DNA from: Janibacter sp. HTCC2649
GTDB taxonomy: Bacteria > Actinomycetota > Actinomycetes > Actinomycetales > Dermatophilaceae
Assembly: GCF_000152705.1 (NCBI RefSeq)
Contig: NZ_CH672413.1
Coordinates: forward strand, 620,001-684,000
Direction: 5' to 3'
DNA: 64,000 nt
The translations under genes were made by a program, and so were the position numbers. This document shows, in pieces, positions 41,983 through 49,761 of this stretch; the stretch's first letter is position 1, and the number at the start of each line of letters is the position of its first letter. Under the pieces are notes generated by a model. That model did not search any database and was not told where the DNA came from. It was given only the letters and a program-made list of their open reading frames with translations.

Positions 41983-44196
41983 TCAGTCGCTGGACTGCGC
42001 CGGACGAGCCAGTTCTTCGGCGTATGCCGTGAGCGAACGTCGGTAGCGCAGGACGTCCTCGTCCATGCTCCCGTGCGCCACGGCTGCCAACAGGCTGCCG
42101 AGGGCCTCGTCGGATCGTCCCGCGGAGTGCAGCGCGAGGGCCCGGAAGCCGGCGATGCCGATGGACTCGGGGCGGTCAACGGCCAGGTCGTCGAGGAGCG
42201 CGACAGCCTCGTCGTGCCCACCCACGTTGCGCAGCGATGACGCCATCTGGATGACTGCCCGGTGCCGAAACGGCTCTCGCAGACCTCCGCTCAGCGCTTC
42301 GCGGTAGAGCTCGATGGCCCGGTCCGGCTGTCCTGCGGAGTCGAAGGTCCCGCCGTACTCGTAGGCGATACGAGCGTCGTCGGGATACGCGGCATACAGC
42401 GCCGTGCCGGTGGCGATGCGGCGTTCGGCGTCCTCGTCCTCCCAGAGGGCCGTGATGGCCTCCTCGGCCTCGTGCTCACCGCGGGCCAGGATGACCTTGC
42501 GCCGGATGCTTGCCGTCGTGTCGGCGACGGCACCGATCTCGGCGAGCCAGTCGTAGATCGCCTGGCGTTCCGAGTGGCACATGATCGCGACCACGTCGCC
42601 GTCGTGGGCCACTTCGACCAGGGCCCTCAGACCGGTCAGCTCGGTTTCGTACGAGTCGATGTCGGCAACCCCGGCGCGCTGGAGGCCGATGCGCAGGTGC
42701 GCCTCGAGGTCCTCCATGCTGCGGCCGCGCAGGTAGTGCGCCTTGTGTGCCGCGACGATGTGGTCGGCGCGGTGACCGGCGATCTCGCCGAGGTTCTCCA
42801 GGATCTCGTCTGTGCGGTCGCCGCCGGCACCGAGTCCGAGGTGAATGCGCGAACCGGGCTGGCGCAGGCCCTCGGCGACGTCCATGAGAGCCTCGAGCCC
42901 GGCCTCGTTGTGGGCGAGGTCGACGACCACGGTGCACGTGCCGCCGAGCCCGCCGGGAGCCGAGTAGGTGTTCATGCGACCGGGGTTCAACGCGGCATCG
43001 GGCCGGAAGGTGCGCAGCCCCTCGATGACCGCGGCACGATCGATTCCGAGCGCCAGCGCCGCTGCCGTGGCCGCCAGGACGTTGGTGACGTTGTGGCGCG
43101 ACAGACCACTGATCGTCATGGGGACGTCGACGACGGACACCAGCCGGTCCGGGACGCCGGAGTCGGTCAGCACGGTGACGCGGTCGTCGAGCACCGTGAT
43201 GGCGCGACCACCGGCTCCGAGTGCCTCACGGATGGCCGGGGAGTTTGCGTCGAGCGAGAAGACCCAGGGCTTGGCGGGCGACCCGGTGCGCATCGCCCAG
43301 ACACGGGGGTCGTCGCCGTTGAGCACGGTCCATCCGTCGGGGCGGGTCGCCCGCGTGATGATGGCCTTGACCTCGGCGAGCTGGTCGACGGTGTCGACGC
43401 CTTGGAGGCCGAGATGGTCTGCCGTCACGTTCGTCACGACCGACACGTCGTTGTGAGAGACGCCCAGCCCCTTGAGGAGCATGCCGCCGCGGGCCGTCTC
43501 GAGGATGCCGATCTCGACACCGGGCGCGCCGAGGACGCCACGTGCACCAGCAGGGCCGGAGAAGTCGCCGGGCTCGATCATCGTCCCGTGGTCGACGACA
43601 CCGTCGGTCGAGCTCCAGGCAGTGTGCTTCCCGGACGTCATCGCGATGTGGGCGAGCAGGCGGGTGGTCGAGGTCTTGCCGTTGGTCCCGGTGATGGAGG
43701 CCACGGGGATGCGGGGCGTGACGATGCGGGCAGGTGGGCCATCGGGCGCCTCGCGCACCAGGACAGCCTGCTCATCGACGACGTCGCGCCCCTCGAGCCA
43801 CGCCGCGAGAACCGGCGCGACCGACTCGCCCAGGGCCTGGGCCGGTCCGCGTCGGCGCCACACGAACGACACGACGACGACCGAACGGTCCCCACCCGAG
43901 CGGGACTTCACGCCGAGCCGGCCCGTCCCGGAACCCACCGACACGCGACGCACGGCCCGCTCGGCCAGTCGGGCGATGACCCGCTGGCGTTGCTCGGTGC
44001 CGGGCGACCCGGCCTGGATGGCGCCGAGGCCAGCCGTGCGGGCGACGCGACGGACCGTGTCCTTGTCGGCCTCGAGGTATGCCGTGAGGTCGAGCGTGAC
44101 TTTGACGGCTGGCTTCGGGAAGTAGAGGTTGGGTCCCTCGAGGACCCTGACCTCGGTGGCGGTCACGGCAGGGCTGGTGTGAAGGTCGCTGGTCAC
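41983..44196 (-). CDS. Mur-ligase domain protein fused to TPR repeats, cyanophycin-synthetase-like
   Basis: 737 aa. N-domain (1-160) begins EVRVLEGPNLYFPKPAVKVTL, comparable in position to the cyanophycin synthetase N-domain. A Mur-ligase ATPase follows: GTNGKTSTTRLLAHI (about 169), ETARGGMLLKGLG, TNVTADHLGLQG, LNGDDPRVW, ending near 560. There is no ATP-grasp domain. Residues about 573-735 form tetratricopeptide-type helices (RIAYEYGGTFDSAGQPDRAIELYREAL and following). Related Mur-ligase proteins beside cphA exist, but the TPR tail is unusual. A primer- or dipeptide-ligase for cyanophycin metabolism is my inference. GTG 44196, leaderless. Confidence 0.85.
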   Translation of the reverse strand: MTSDLHTSPAVTATEVRVLEGPNLYFPKPAVKVTLDLTAYLEADKDTVRRVARTAGLGAIQAGSPGTEQRQRVIARLAERAVRRVSVGSGTGRLGVKSRSGGDRSVVVVSFVWRRRGPAQALGESVAPVLAAWLEGRDVVDEQAVLVREAPDGPPARIVTPRIPVASITGTNGKTSTTRLLAHIAMTSGKHTAWSSTDGVVDHGTMIEPGDFSGPAGARGVLGAPGVEIGILETARGGMLLKGLGVSHNDVSVVTNVTADHLGLQGVDTVDQLAEVKAIITRATRPDGWTVLNGDDPRVWAMRTGSPAKPWVFSLDANSPAIREALGAGGRAITVLDDRVTVLTDSGVPDRLVSVVDVPMTISGLSRHNVTNVLAATAAALALGIDRAAVIEGLRTFRPDAALNPGRMNTYSAPGGLGGTCTVVVDLAHNEAGLEALMDVAEGLRQPGSRIHLGLGAGGDRTDEILENLGEIAGHRADHIVAAHKAHYLRGRSMEDLEAHLRIGLQRAGVADIDSYETELTGLRALVEVAHDGDVVAIMCHSERQAIYDWLAEIGAVADTTASIRRKVILARGEHEAEEAITALWEDEDAERRIATGTALYAAYPDDARIAYEYGGTFDSAGQPDRAIELYREALSGGLREPFRHRAVIQMASSLRNVGGHDEAVALLDDLAVDRPESIGIAGFRALALHSAGRSDEALGSLLAAVAHGSMDEDVLRYRRSLTAYAEELARPAQSSD

Positions 44197-44208
44197 CAGC
44201 AGAGCCTA
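44197..44208 (-). promoter_or_regulatory. -10 box and leaderless start of the Mur-ligase-TPR gene
   Basis: TAGGCT (44208 down to 44203), 6 nt before GTG 44196. Confidence 0.55.
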
Positions 44209-44224
44209 GTTGGAGCGGGGAGGA

Positions 44225-44983
44225 TCAGAAGCCCATCGCGTGCACGCCACCGTCGACGTGGACGATCTCGCCCGTCGTCGCCGGGAACCAGTCGGACAGC
44301 AGCGCCGCACAGGCCTTGGCTGCAGGAACGGCGTCGTTGACGTCCCAGCCCAACGGCGCGCGCTGGCCCCAGGACTCCTCGAAGGTCTGGAAGCCCGGGA
44401 TGGACTTCGCGGCCGTCGTGCGGATGGGGCCGGCAGCGACGAGGTTGCACCGCACGCCCTTGGGCCCGAGATCGCGCGCGAGGTAGCGGTTGGTCGACTC
44501 GAACGCGGCCTTCGCCACGCCCATCCAGTCGTAGACGGGCCAGGCGAACTTCGCGTCGAAGGTGAGGCCGACGACGGACGAGCCGGGCGTCATCAAGGGC
44601 AACGCAGCGACAGCCAGGGACTTGAGTGAGTAGGCCGAGGCGTGCATCGCGACCGAGACGTCCTCGAAGGTCCCCTCGAGGAAGTTGAAGGCGCCCTGGG
44701 GTGCGAACCCGATCGAGTGCAGGACTCCGTCGAGGTGGTCGACGTGCTCGCCGAGGCGCTCCGCCAACGTGTCGAGGTGTTCGGCGTCGGTGACGTCGAG
44801 CTCGACGACGGGCGGCGTCGTCGGCAGGCGCTTGGCGATGGTCGTCGTGATCTTCATCGTCCGCCCGAAGGAGGTGAGCACGACCTCGGCGCCCTGCTCC
44901 TGTGCCAGCTTGGCGACGTGGAAGGCGATCGAGGAGTCCATGAGGACCCCCGTGATGAGCAGCTTCTTGCCCTCGAGCAGCAT
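44225..44983 (-). CDS. fabI: Enoyl-ACP reductase (NADH), FabI/InhA type
   Basis: 252 aa. Last reductive step of fatty-acid elongation. SDR fold with atypical glycine loop TGVLMDSSIAFHVAK, the InhA-like VLHSIGFAPQ (88-97), and catalytic Tyr151 and Lys158 (VYDWMGVAKAA). Complete length. Downstream of fabG by 55 nt, same strand, the order of mycobacterial mabA-inhA. Confidence 0.96.
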   Translation of the reverse strand: MLLEGKKLLITGVLMDSSIAFHVAKLAQEQGAEVVLTSFGRTMKITTTIAKRLPTTPPVVELDVTDAEHLDTLAERLGEHVDHLDGVLHSIGFAPQGAFNFLEGTFEDVSVAMHASAYSLKSLAVAALPLMTPGSSVVGLTFDAKFAWPVYDWMGVAKAAFESTNRYLARDLGPKGVRCNLVAAGPIRTTAAKSIPGFQTFEESWGQRAPLGWDVNDAVPAAKACAALLSDWFPATTGEIVHVDGGVHAMGF

Positions 44984-45038
44984 CGGCGTCGTTCTCCTTC
45001 AGGATGTGGTCTACAGGGTGTGTGGGTGAAGTCTGGTG

Positions 45039-45752
45039 TCAGTGGCCCATGCCGAGGCCGCCATCGACGGGAATGACCGCGCCGGTGATGTAGCCCGCGT
45101 CGTCGGACGCGAGGAAGCGGACGACGGCGGCCACCTCTGCGGGCTGGGCAAAACGACCAGCAGGTATGCCGGCCTTGTAGGACTTCTGCGTGTCGTCCGG
45201 CAGCGCTGCGGTCATGTCGGTCTCGATGAACCCGGGCGCCACGACGTTGGCCGTGATGCCACGGCCGCCGAGCTCGCGGGTCACCGATCGCGCGAGGCCC
45301 ACCAGTCCCGCCTTGCTGGCGGCGTAGTTGGCCTGTCCCGGCCCTCCGTAGAGCCCGACGACGCTGGAGATGAGGATGATCCGGCCACCACGGGCCTTGA
45401 TCATCCCGGTGCTCGCGCGCCGGACGCAGCGGAACGTCCCGGCAAGGTTGGTGTCGATGACCGCGTCGAAGTCCTCGTCACTCATGCGCATGAGGAGGCC
45501 GTCCTTGGTGATGCCGGCGTTGGCCACGAGCACCTGGACGGGTCCTCCGAAGATCTCCTCCGCCGCACTGAAGGCCGCGTTGACCGACTCGGTGTCGGTG
45601 ACGTCACACGTCACGGCGGTCAGACCGTCCGGGGCGTCGCCGCTGCGGCTGGTCACGACGACGGTGTCGCCGGCCTCGACGAAGGCGGTGGCGATGGCCT
45701 GACCGATACCCTTGTTGCCACCGGTGACAAGGACGTTGCGTGCTGCGCTCAT
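45039..45752 (-). CDS. fabG: 3-oxoacyl-ACP reductase FabG (MabA-like)
   Basis: 237 aa. NADPH-dependent SDR: TGGNKGIGQAIA cofactor loop (10-21), NAG at 78-80, and catalytic Ser130, Tyr143 and Lys147 (ANYAASKAG). Reduces 3-oxoacyl-ACP; partner of the adjacent fabI. ATG 45752 has TAGCGT 8 nt upstream and no clear ribosome binding site. Confidence 0.96.
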   Translation of the reverse strand: MSAARNVLVTGGNKGIGQAIATAFVEAGDTVVVTSRSGDAPDGLTAVTCDVTDTESVNAAFSAAEEIFGGPVQVLVANAGITKDGLLMRMSDEDFDAVIDTNLAGTFRCVRRASTGMIKARGGRIILISSVVGLYGGPGQANYAASKAGLVGLARSVTRELGGRGITANVVAPGFIETDMTAALPDDTQKSYKAGIPAGRFAQPAEVAAVVRFLASDDAGYITGAVIPVDGGLGMGH

Positions 45753-45766
45753 GGCGCACGACGCTA
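45753..45766 (-). promoter_or_regulatory. -10 box of fabG-fabI
   Basis: TAGCGT (45766 down to 45761), 8 nt before ATG 45752. Confidence 0.4.
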
Positions 45767-45827
45767 GTGGACTACCGCCCGGTAGCTCGCATCCTCGGGG
45801 CCGTGCCTCGTCCTCAGGATGCGGACG

Positions 45828-45839
45828 TAGAGTGGCGTG
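45828..45839 (+). promoter_or_regulatory. -10 box and leaderless start of DUF3099 gene
   Basis: TAGAGT (45828-45833), 6 nt before GTG 45840; favours 45840 over GTG 45837. Confidence 0.55.
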
Positions 45840-46136
45840 GTGAGCACGAACCGGCGAGGCGAGCCGACGGTGCAGTCCGTGACGAGTGCACGGTCCGCCG
45901 CCGATGACGACATCAACGCGAGGATGAAGCACTACCTCGTGACGATGGGAGTTCGCACGGGGTGCTTCGTGCTCGCGTTCGTCACCCAGGGGTGGATCCG
46001 CTGGACCTGCGTGGGGCTGGCCGTTGTCCTGCCCTACGTCGCGGTGGTGTTCGCCAATGCGCGTGCGCCGCGCGTGGCCGGTCGGGTCTCCGCCGTCACC
46101 CCGCAGGACCCCCACCGGCGACAGCTCGACCAGTGA
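45840..46136 (+). CDS. DUF3099 family membrane protein
   Basis: 98 aa. Two membrane helices (about 38-57 and 58-75) after a short polar N-terminus containing VTSARSAADDDINARMKHY, the family signature. Unknown function, restricted to actinobacteria. Overlaps the next small gene by 4 bp (GTGA). Confidence 0.85.
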   Translation: MSTNRRGEPTVQSVTSARSAADDDINARMKHYLVTMGVRTGCFVLAFVTQGWIRWTCVGLAVVLPYVAVVFANARAPRVAGRVSAVTPQDPHRRQLDQ

Positions 46137-46381
46137 GCGGTCTCTTCGGGCTTGAGCCTTCGAAGACGCAGGGCCCCGAGATGATCTGCAGTGCCAAGGG
46201 CTGTCGCGAGCAGGCGACGTGGGGGTTGCTCTGGAACAACCCCAAGCTGCACACCGCCGAGCGACGCAAGGTGTGGCTCGGCTGCGACGAGCACCGCGTC
46301 ACCCTGGGTGACTTCCTGTCGATGCGGGGCTTCCTTCGTGACACAGTCCCCGTCGACGAGATTCCCGCCGACGCAGGCTGA
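46133..46381 (+). CDS. Small Cys/His-rich conserved protein
   Basis: 82 aa. Candidate zinc-binding pattern CSAKGC then GCDEHR (Cys-x4-Cys, Cys-x2-His). Conserved in actinobacteria; databases sometimes mislabel relatives as acetone carboxylase, for which there is no support in this short sequence. Coupled to DUF3099 by overlapping start and stop. Ends in the hairpin shared with moaA. Confidence 0.75.
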   Translation: MSGLFGLEPSKTQGPEMICSAKGCREQATWGLLWNNPKLHTAERRKVWLGCDEHRVTLGDFLSMRGFLRDTVPVDEIPADAG

Positions 46382-46393
46382 GGACCCTCAGCC
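46376..46393. terminator. Compact bidirectional hairpin over two stop codons
   Basis: GGCTGAGG (46376-46383) and CCTCAGCC (46386-46393) are perfect arms 2 nt apart (7-bp stem, 4-nt loop in practice). Each arm carries the TGA stop of one of the two convergent genes. Confidence 0.55.
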
Positions 46394-47398
46394 GCCGATG
46401 GCGCTCATGGGCCGGATCGGCTGTACGAAGTCGGCCGTGCCGATGCCGTGCCCCTTGGCCTTGCGCCACATCTCGCCCGTGATGAGGGCCGCGAGGTCGT
46501 CGTCGCTGGCACCATCACGCATGGGCGCGCGCAGGTCGGTCTCACGCTGGGAGAAGAGGCAGTTGCGCACCTGGCCGTCCGCCGTGAGTCGAGTGCGGTC
46601 ACACGCTCCGCAGAACGGAGCCGTCACGCTGGCGATGATGCCCACGGTGGCGGGTCCGCCATCGACGAGGAACCGCTCGGCAGGCGCACTCCCCCGCTCT
46701 GACACCGGCAGCGGCGTGATCGTGAAGCGCTCCGAGAGTCGGGTCCGGATCTCGTCGGAGCCGATCATCGTTGACGCGTCCCAGCCGTGCTGCGCATCGA
46801 GCGGCATCTGCTCGATGAACCGCAGCTCGTACCCACGCTCGAGACACCACGCCAGGAGGTCGGCCACGGAGTGGTCGTTGATGCCCCGCATCGCCACCGC
46901 GTTGACCTTGACGGGCACCAGCCCGGCTTCGCGGGCCGCCTCGAGTCCGGCCTCGACGTCCTTCAACCGGTCGCGCCGGGTCAGGTCGGCGAACTCCTTG
47001 GGGTCGACCGTGTCCAGGCTGATGTTGACCCGGTCGAGACCGGCAGCGGCCAGTGGTCCGGCAAGCCGATCCAGCCCAATGCCGTTGGTGGTCATGGCGA
47101 TGCGCGGCCGCGGCGTGAGGGCGGCGATGCGGCCCACAAGGTCGGTCAGGGACCGGCGGAGCAGAGGCTCGCCACCGGTGAGACGCACCTGCTCGACGCC
47201 CAGTGCGACGAAGATCGACACGAGCCGGATCAGCTCGTCGTCGGTCAGCATCTCGGGCTTCGCGAGCCAGGGCAGGCCCTCGGCCGGCATGCAGTAGCGG
47301 CACCGCAGGTTGCAGCGGTCCGTCACCGACACCCGTAGGTCACGTGCCACCCGACCGTGTTGGTCGAGCAGTTGGGCGGCGATCGGGGCGGTGGACAT
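46388..47398 (-). CDS. moaA: GTP 3',8-cyclase MoaA
   Basis: 336 aa. Radical-SAM enzyme starting molybdenum-cofactor synthesis. SAM cluster: Cys29, Cys33 and Cys36 (DRCNLRCRYCMP); substrate cluster: Cys263, Cys266 and Cys280 (FCGACDRTR and RNCLF). It ends in the essential Gly-Gly. No other moa gene is in the window. Its clusters depend on Fe-S assembly such as the suf operon here. ATG 47398 lies 6 nt after TACCCT. Confidence 0.96.
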   Translation of the reverse strand: MSTAPIAAQLLDQHGRVARDLRVSVTDRCNLRCRYCMPAEGLPWLAKPEMLTDDELIRLVSIFVALGVEQVRLTGGEPLLRRSLTDLVGRIAALTPRPRIAMTTNGIGLDRLAGPLAAAGLDRVNISLDTVDPKEFADLTRRDRLKDVEAGLEAAREAGLVPVKVNAVAMRGINDHSVADLLAWCLERGYELRFIEQMPLDAQHGWDASTMIGSDEIRTRLSERFTITPLPVSERGSAPAERFLVDGGPATVGIIASVTAPFCGACDRTRLTADGQVRNCLFSQRETDLRAPMRDGASDDDLAALITGEMWRKAKGHGIGTADFVQPIRPMSAIGG

Positions 47399-47410
47399 GA
47401 CCTCAGGGTA
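47399..47410 (-). promoter_or_regulatory. -10 box and leaderless start of moaA
   Basis: TACCCT (47410 down to 47405), 6 nt before ATG 47398. Its TAC comes from a dispersed octamer (47408-47415). The divergent surf1 promoter begins 8 bp away. Confidence 0.5.
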
Positions 47411-47417
47411 TGCCGGG

Positions 47418-47430
47418 TAGCGTGACGAGC
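47418..47430 (+). promoter_or_regulatory. -10 box and leaderless start of surf1
   Basis: TAGCGT (47418-47423), 7 nt before GTG 47431. It lies downstream of the ATG at 47410, so the shorter product is favoured. Confidence 0.5.
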
Positions 47431-48216
47431 GTGTTTCGGCGTCTGTTCACCCCCCGTTGGATGGGTGCTCTCGCCCTCGCCATCCTCTACGCCTTCCTCG
47501 GCTACCACCTGGGTCACTGGCAGTACGGCCGCTACGAGTTCAAGGCGGAGCGCAATGCTCTCCTCAACGCCCACTACCGCGCCGCTCCCGTTCCGGCCAC
47601 GGATGTCCTGTCCCACCGGCCGGTGAACCGGGCCAAGGACGACTGGACGAGGGTCACCGCGTCCGGCACGTATGCCGGTGAGCAGCTGCTCGTGCGCAAC
47701 CGACCGAACAACAGTGTCTTCGGCTATGAGGTGTTGGCTCCCCTGCGACTGGCCGACGGCACCACCGTGGTGGTCGACCGCGGCTGGGTGCAGAACTCCG
47801 ACCGCGGAGCGGCTGTGGTCCCGGACGTCCCACCGGCGCCACAGGGCGAGGTCACGGTCGTCGGTTGGGTCCGCCCCCTCGAGAACACCGACAGCAAGAA
47901 GTTGCCGTCCGGTCAGGTGGCGAGCATCAGCCTTCCCGACGTCGAGAAGGCGTGGCGCACGCAGGTCCTGGATGGCTATGTCGTCCTCGACGCCGAACAG
48001 GTCGCTGACGGAGCGTCACCAGCACGCCCGGCGCCCCTTGCCGATCCCGACCGCAGCCTGGGGCCACATCAGGCCTACGCGTTCCAGTGGTGGATGTCCA
48101 TGCCCGTCGGGCTGTTCCTCATCTGGCTCGGACTGCGACGGGAGCTGCGCGATGAGCAGCCGGAGCGCCCCGCCAAACCCAAGAAGGTCCGCATCTGGGA
48201 CGAAGAGGACTACTGA
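47431..48216 (+). CDS. SURF1-family cytochrome oxidase assembly protein
   Basis: 261 aa from GTG 47431 (an ATG at 47410 adds seven residues). Two membrane helices, near the N-terminus (MGALALAILYAFLGYHLG) and the C-terminus (WWMSMPVGLFLIWLGL), flank a periplasmic domain with GWVQNSDRG. SURF1 helps insert heme a into cytochrome aa3 oxidase. The oxidase genes are not in the window. Confidence 0.92.
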   Translation: MFRRLFTPRWMGALALAILYAFLGYHLGHWQYGRYEFKAERNALLNAHYRAAPVPATDVLSHRPVNRAKDDWTRVTASGTYAGEQLLVRNRPNNSVFGYEVLAPLRLADGTTVVVDRGWVQNSDRGAAVVPDVPPAPQGEVTVVGWVRPLENTDSKKLPSGQVASISLPDVEKAWRTQVLDGYVVLDAEQVADGASPARPAPLADPDRSLGPHQAYAFQWWMSMPVGLFLIWLGLRRELRDEQPERPAKPKKVRIWDEEDY

Positions 48217-48262
48217 TCCCCTCGACGACTCGCAGTGAAGCCCTGGTCACCTGACCCGACCG

Positions 48263-49009
48263 TCAGAGGGCGTCCGCGACGACGACGTAGTTCGCGACGC
48301 GATGTCCATCGCTGCGATAGCCGAGCTCGTCGTCGCAGGTGATGAGGACGATTCGCCGCTTCGAGGTGTTCTGTCCCCAGACGTCGGCGTCATGGGTCAG
48401 GGCTGACTTCTTCACGACGGCTGCGCGGGTGACGACATAGGTGCGTGACATCGACCCAGACGTGACAACCACCTCGTTGCCCACCCGGACTGACGAGAGG
48501 CGTGAGAAGACGTCCGGGTCACCCGACGAGACGACGTGCCCAGCGATGACGGCCGTCCCGACCTTGCCCGGTTGCACCCGACCAAAACCGCGCACCCAGC
48601 GGGCCTGGCCCGCCGGCGGGCTGATCACGCCCGACGCATCCACGCCGACCGACCGCAGGGAGGTGCGGAGGTTGATGGCAGCAACGCTCAGACGCAGGCC
48701 CGCGGTGGCCGGTGTCGACACGCTGGGACTCGCGCCCTGCACCGCCTTACGGACGGCTCGCGTGGGTGTCGGCGACGGGACAGGGACCGGGACCTCGGGC
48801 TGGGAAGGGCTGACCGACGGAGTCGTCTGGGATCGACTCGCCTCGGAATGACTGGGCGAGGCAGAGCTGGCAGACGCCGATGGCGCAAGTGCGGAGCGCA
48901 GCGCGGCCGGCGCGGCCTCCTCCCCCGCCCGGCCCAGGCCGAGCGAGAGGAGGAGCGCGCCGACGAAGATGGCGACGAGACCCCCGACGTGCAAGGGGCT
49001 TCGTGGCAT
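48263..49009 (-). CDS. Class F sortase
   Basis: 248 aa. N-terminal signal-anchor (about 8-27), Ser/Pro-rich stalk (40-100), and a sortase beta-barrel with catalytic His158 (IAGHVVSSG), Cys225 (VLITCDD) and Arg237. Anchors proteins to the cell wall. It starts at the last base of the stop codon of the surface-protein gene just upstream (TGATG), which makes that protein its likely substrate. Confidence 0.92.
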   Translation of the reverse strand: MPRSPLHVGGLVAIFVGALLLSLGLGRAGEEAAPAALRSALAPSASASSASPSHSEASRSQTTPSVSPSQPEVPVPVPSPTPTRAVRKAVQGASPSVSTPATAGLRLSVAAINLRTSLRSVGVDASGVISPPAGQARWVRGFGRVQPGKVGTAVIAGHVVSSGDPDVFSRLSSVRVGNEVVVTSGSMSRTYVVTRAAVVKKSALTHDADVWGQNTSKRRIVLITCDDELGYRSDGHRVANYVVVADAL

Positions 49010-49623
49010 CAGGAGTGGCTACCCCGGCGACGCGCGGCGGCCACAGACGCAGCAGCACCGGCCAGGAGCAGCGCGGCGCCACCACCGAGGAGGGCGGGGT
49101 TGGGGCCGGCCGGGTCGACGAGGTCGGTCTCGACGACCGGACCCGTGGGACCCGAAGGCGTGGAGGTTCCGGTCGGGGTCGACGTCGGGGTCATGGTCGA
49201 GGTCGATGTCGGGGTCGATGTCGGGGTCACGGTCGGCGTCGGGGTCGAGGTGGAGCCGGGGGCCATGCAGTCGGCCTTGGTCACCTTCTCCAGCGCGACA
49301 CCCTCGCCATTGGTCTCCCAGTTGTCGTCCCAGTTCAAACCGTCGAAGCTCACCGTCTCCTCAGTGTTCTCGGAGACGTACTCAAACGGCGGAATGACGT
49401 CCTGTTTGCCCTGGTGCTCGCTGTGTCCGTTCTCCTCGACGATCGAGGAGGCGTCCACCTTGATGACGACGAACTCGTTGCTCGTCGAGCTGGTCGCGTG
49501 GCAGATCGTGATGTTCTTGTTCGGGTCAGCGTGTGCCGCACCGGTGAAGGCGATGCCGGACGCGCCGACCAGCGCCAATCCGAAAGCCGCACTGGTGAAC
49601 CGTCGTGTCGTGTGCCGAGCCAT
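49009..49623 (-). CDS. Secreted cell-surface protein with Thr/Pro stalk, likely sortase substrate
   Basis: 204 aa. Signal peptide (1-32, cleavage after GAAHA), an exported domain with ITICHATSSTSNEFVVIKV and HSEHQGKQDVIPPF (the ICHATSS-type motif of actinobacterial surface proteins), a Thr/Pro/Ser stalk of repeats (about 125-160), then a hydrophobic helix and RRRGSHS, a wall-sorting-type C-terminus. No LPXTG is present; the possible recognition zone is DLVDPAGPNP. Paired with the class F sortase downstream by overlapping stop and start. Confidence 0.85.
   Translation of the reverse strand: MARHTTRRFTSAAFGLALVGASGIAFTGAAHADPNKNITICHATSSTSNEFVVIKVDASSIVEENGHSEHQGKQDVIPPFEYVSENTEETVSFDGLNWDDNWETNGEGVALEKVTKADCMAPGSTSTPTPTVTPTSTPTSTSTMTPTSTPTGTSTPSGPTGPVVETDLVDPAGPNPALLGGGAALLLAGAAASVAAARRRGSHS
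49173..49259. repeat. Short tandem repeats coding the Thr/Pro stalk
   Basis: Degenerate 12-bp units of type GTCGGGGTCGAT repeat across this stretch and encode TPTST-like units of the surface-protein stalk. Such tracts commonly vary in length. Confidence 0.65.
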
Positions 49624-49761
49624 GAGCCGTGTCCCTCCGAGGAGTCCGTGGGACGCACGAGTCGTGCCTTCCCCACTGTCCATGCTTGGGATGCATCACG
49701 CACAGAACCGCGGAACTGCCGGAAGTTGGCCCAAAGGGATTACCACCTGCGCGCCAAGGGA

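Noticed and set aside
45962-46381. Acetone carboxylase annotation for the small Cys/His protein
   Set aside because: The product is 82 aa with a zinc-type motif and bears no resemblance to that large enzyme.
49009-49623. LPXTG sorting motif
   Set aside because: I searched the C-terminal 60 residues and found neither LPXTG nor LAXTG; the sortase link rests on gene overlap and topology only.
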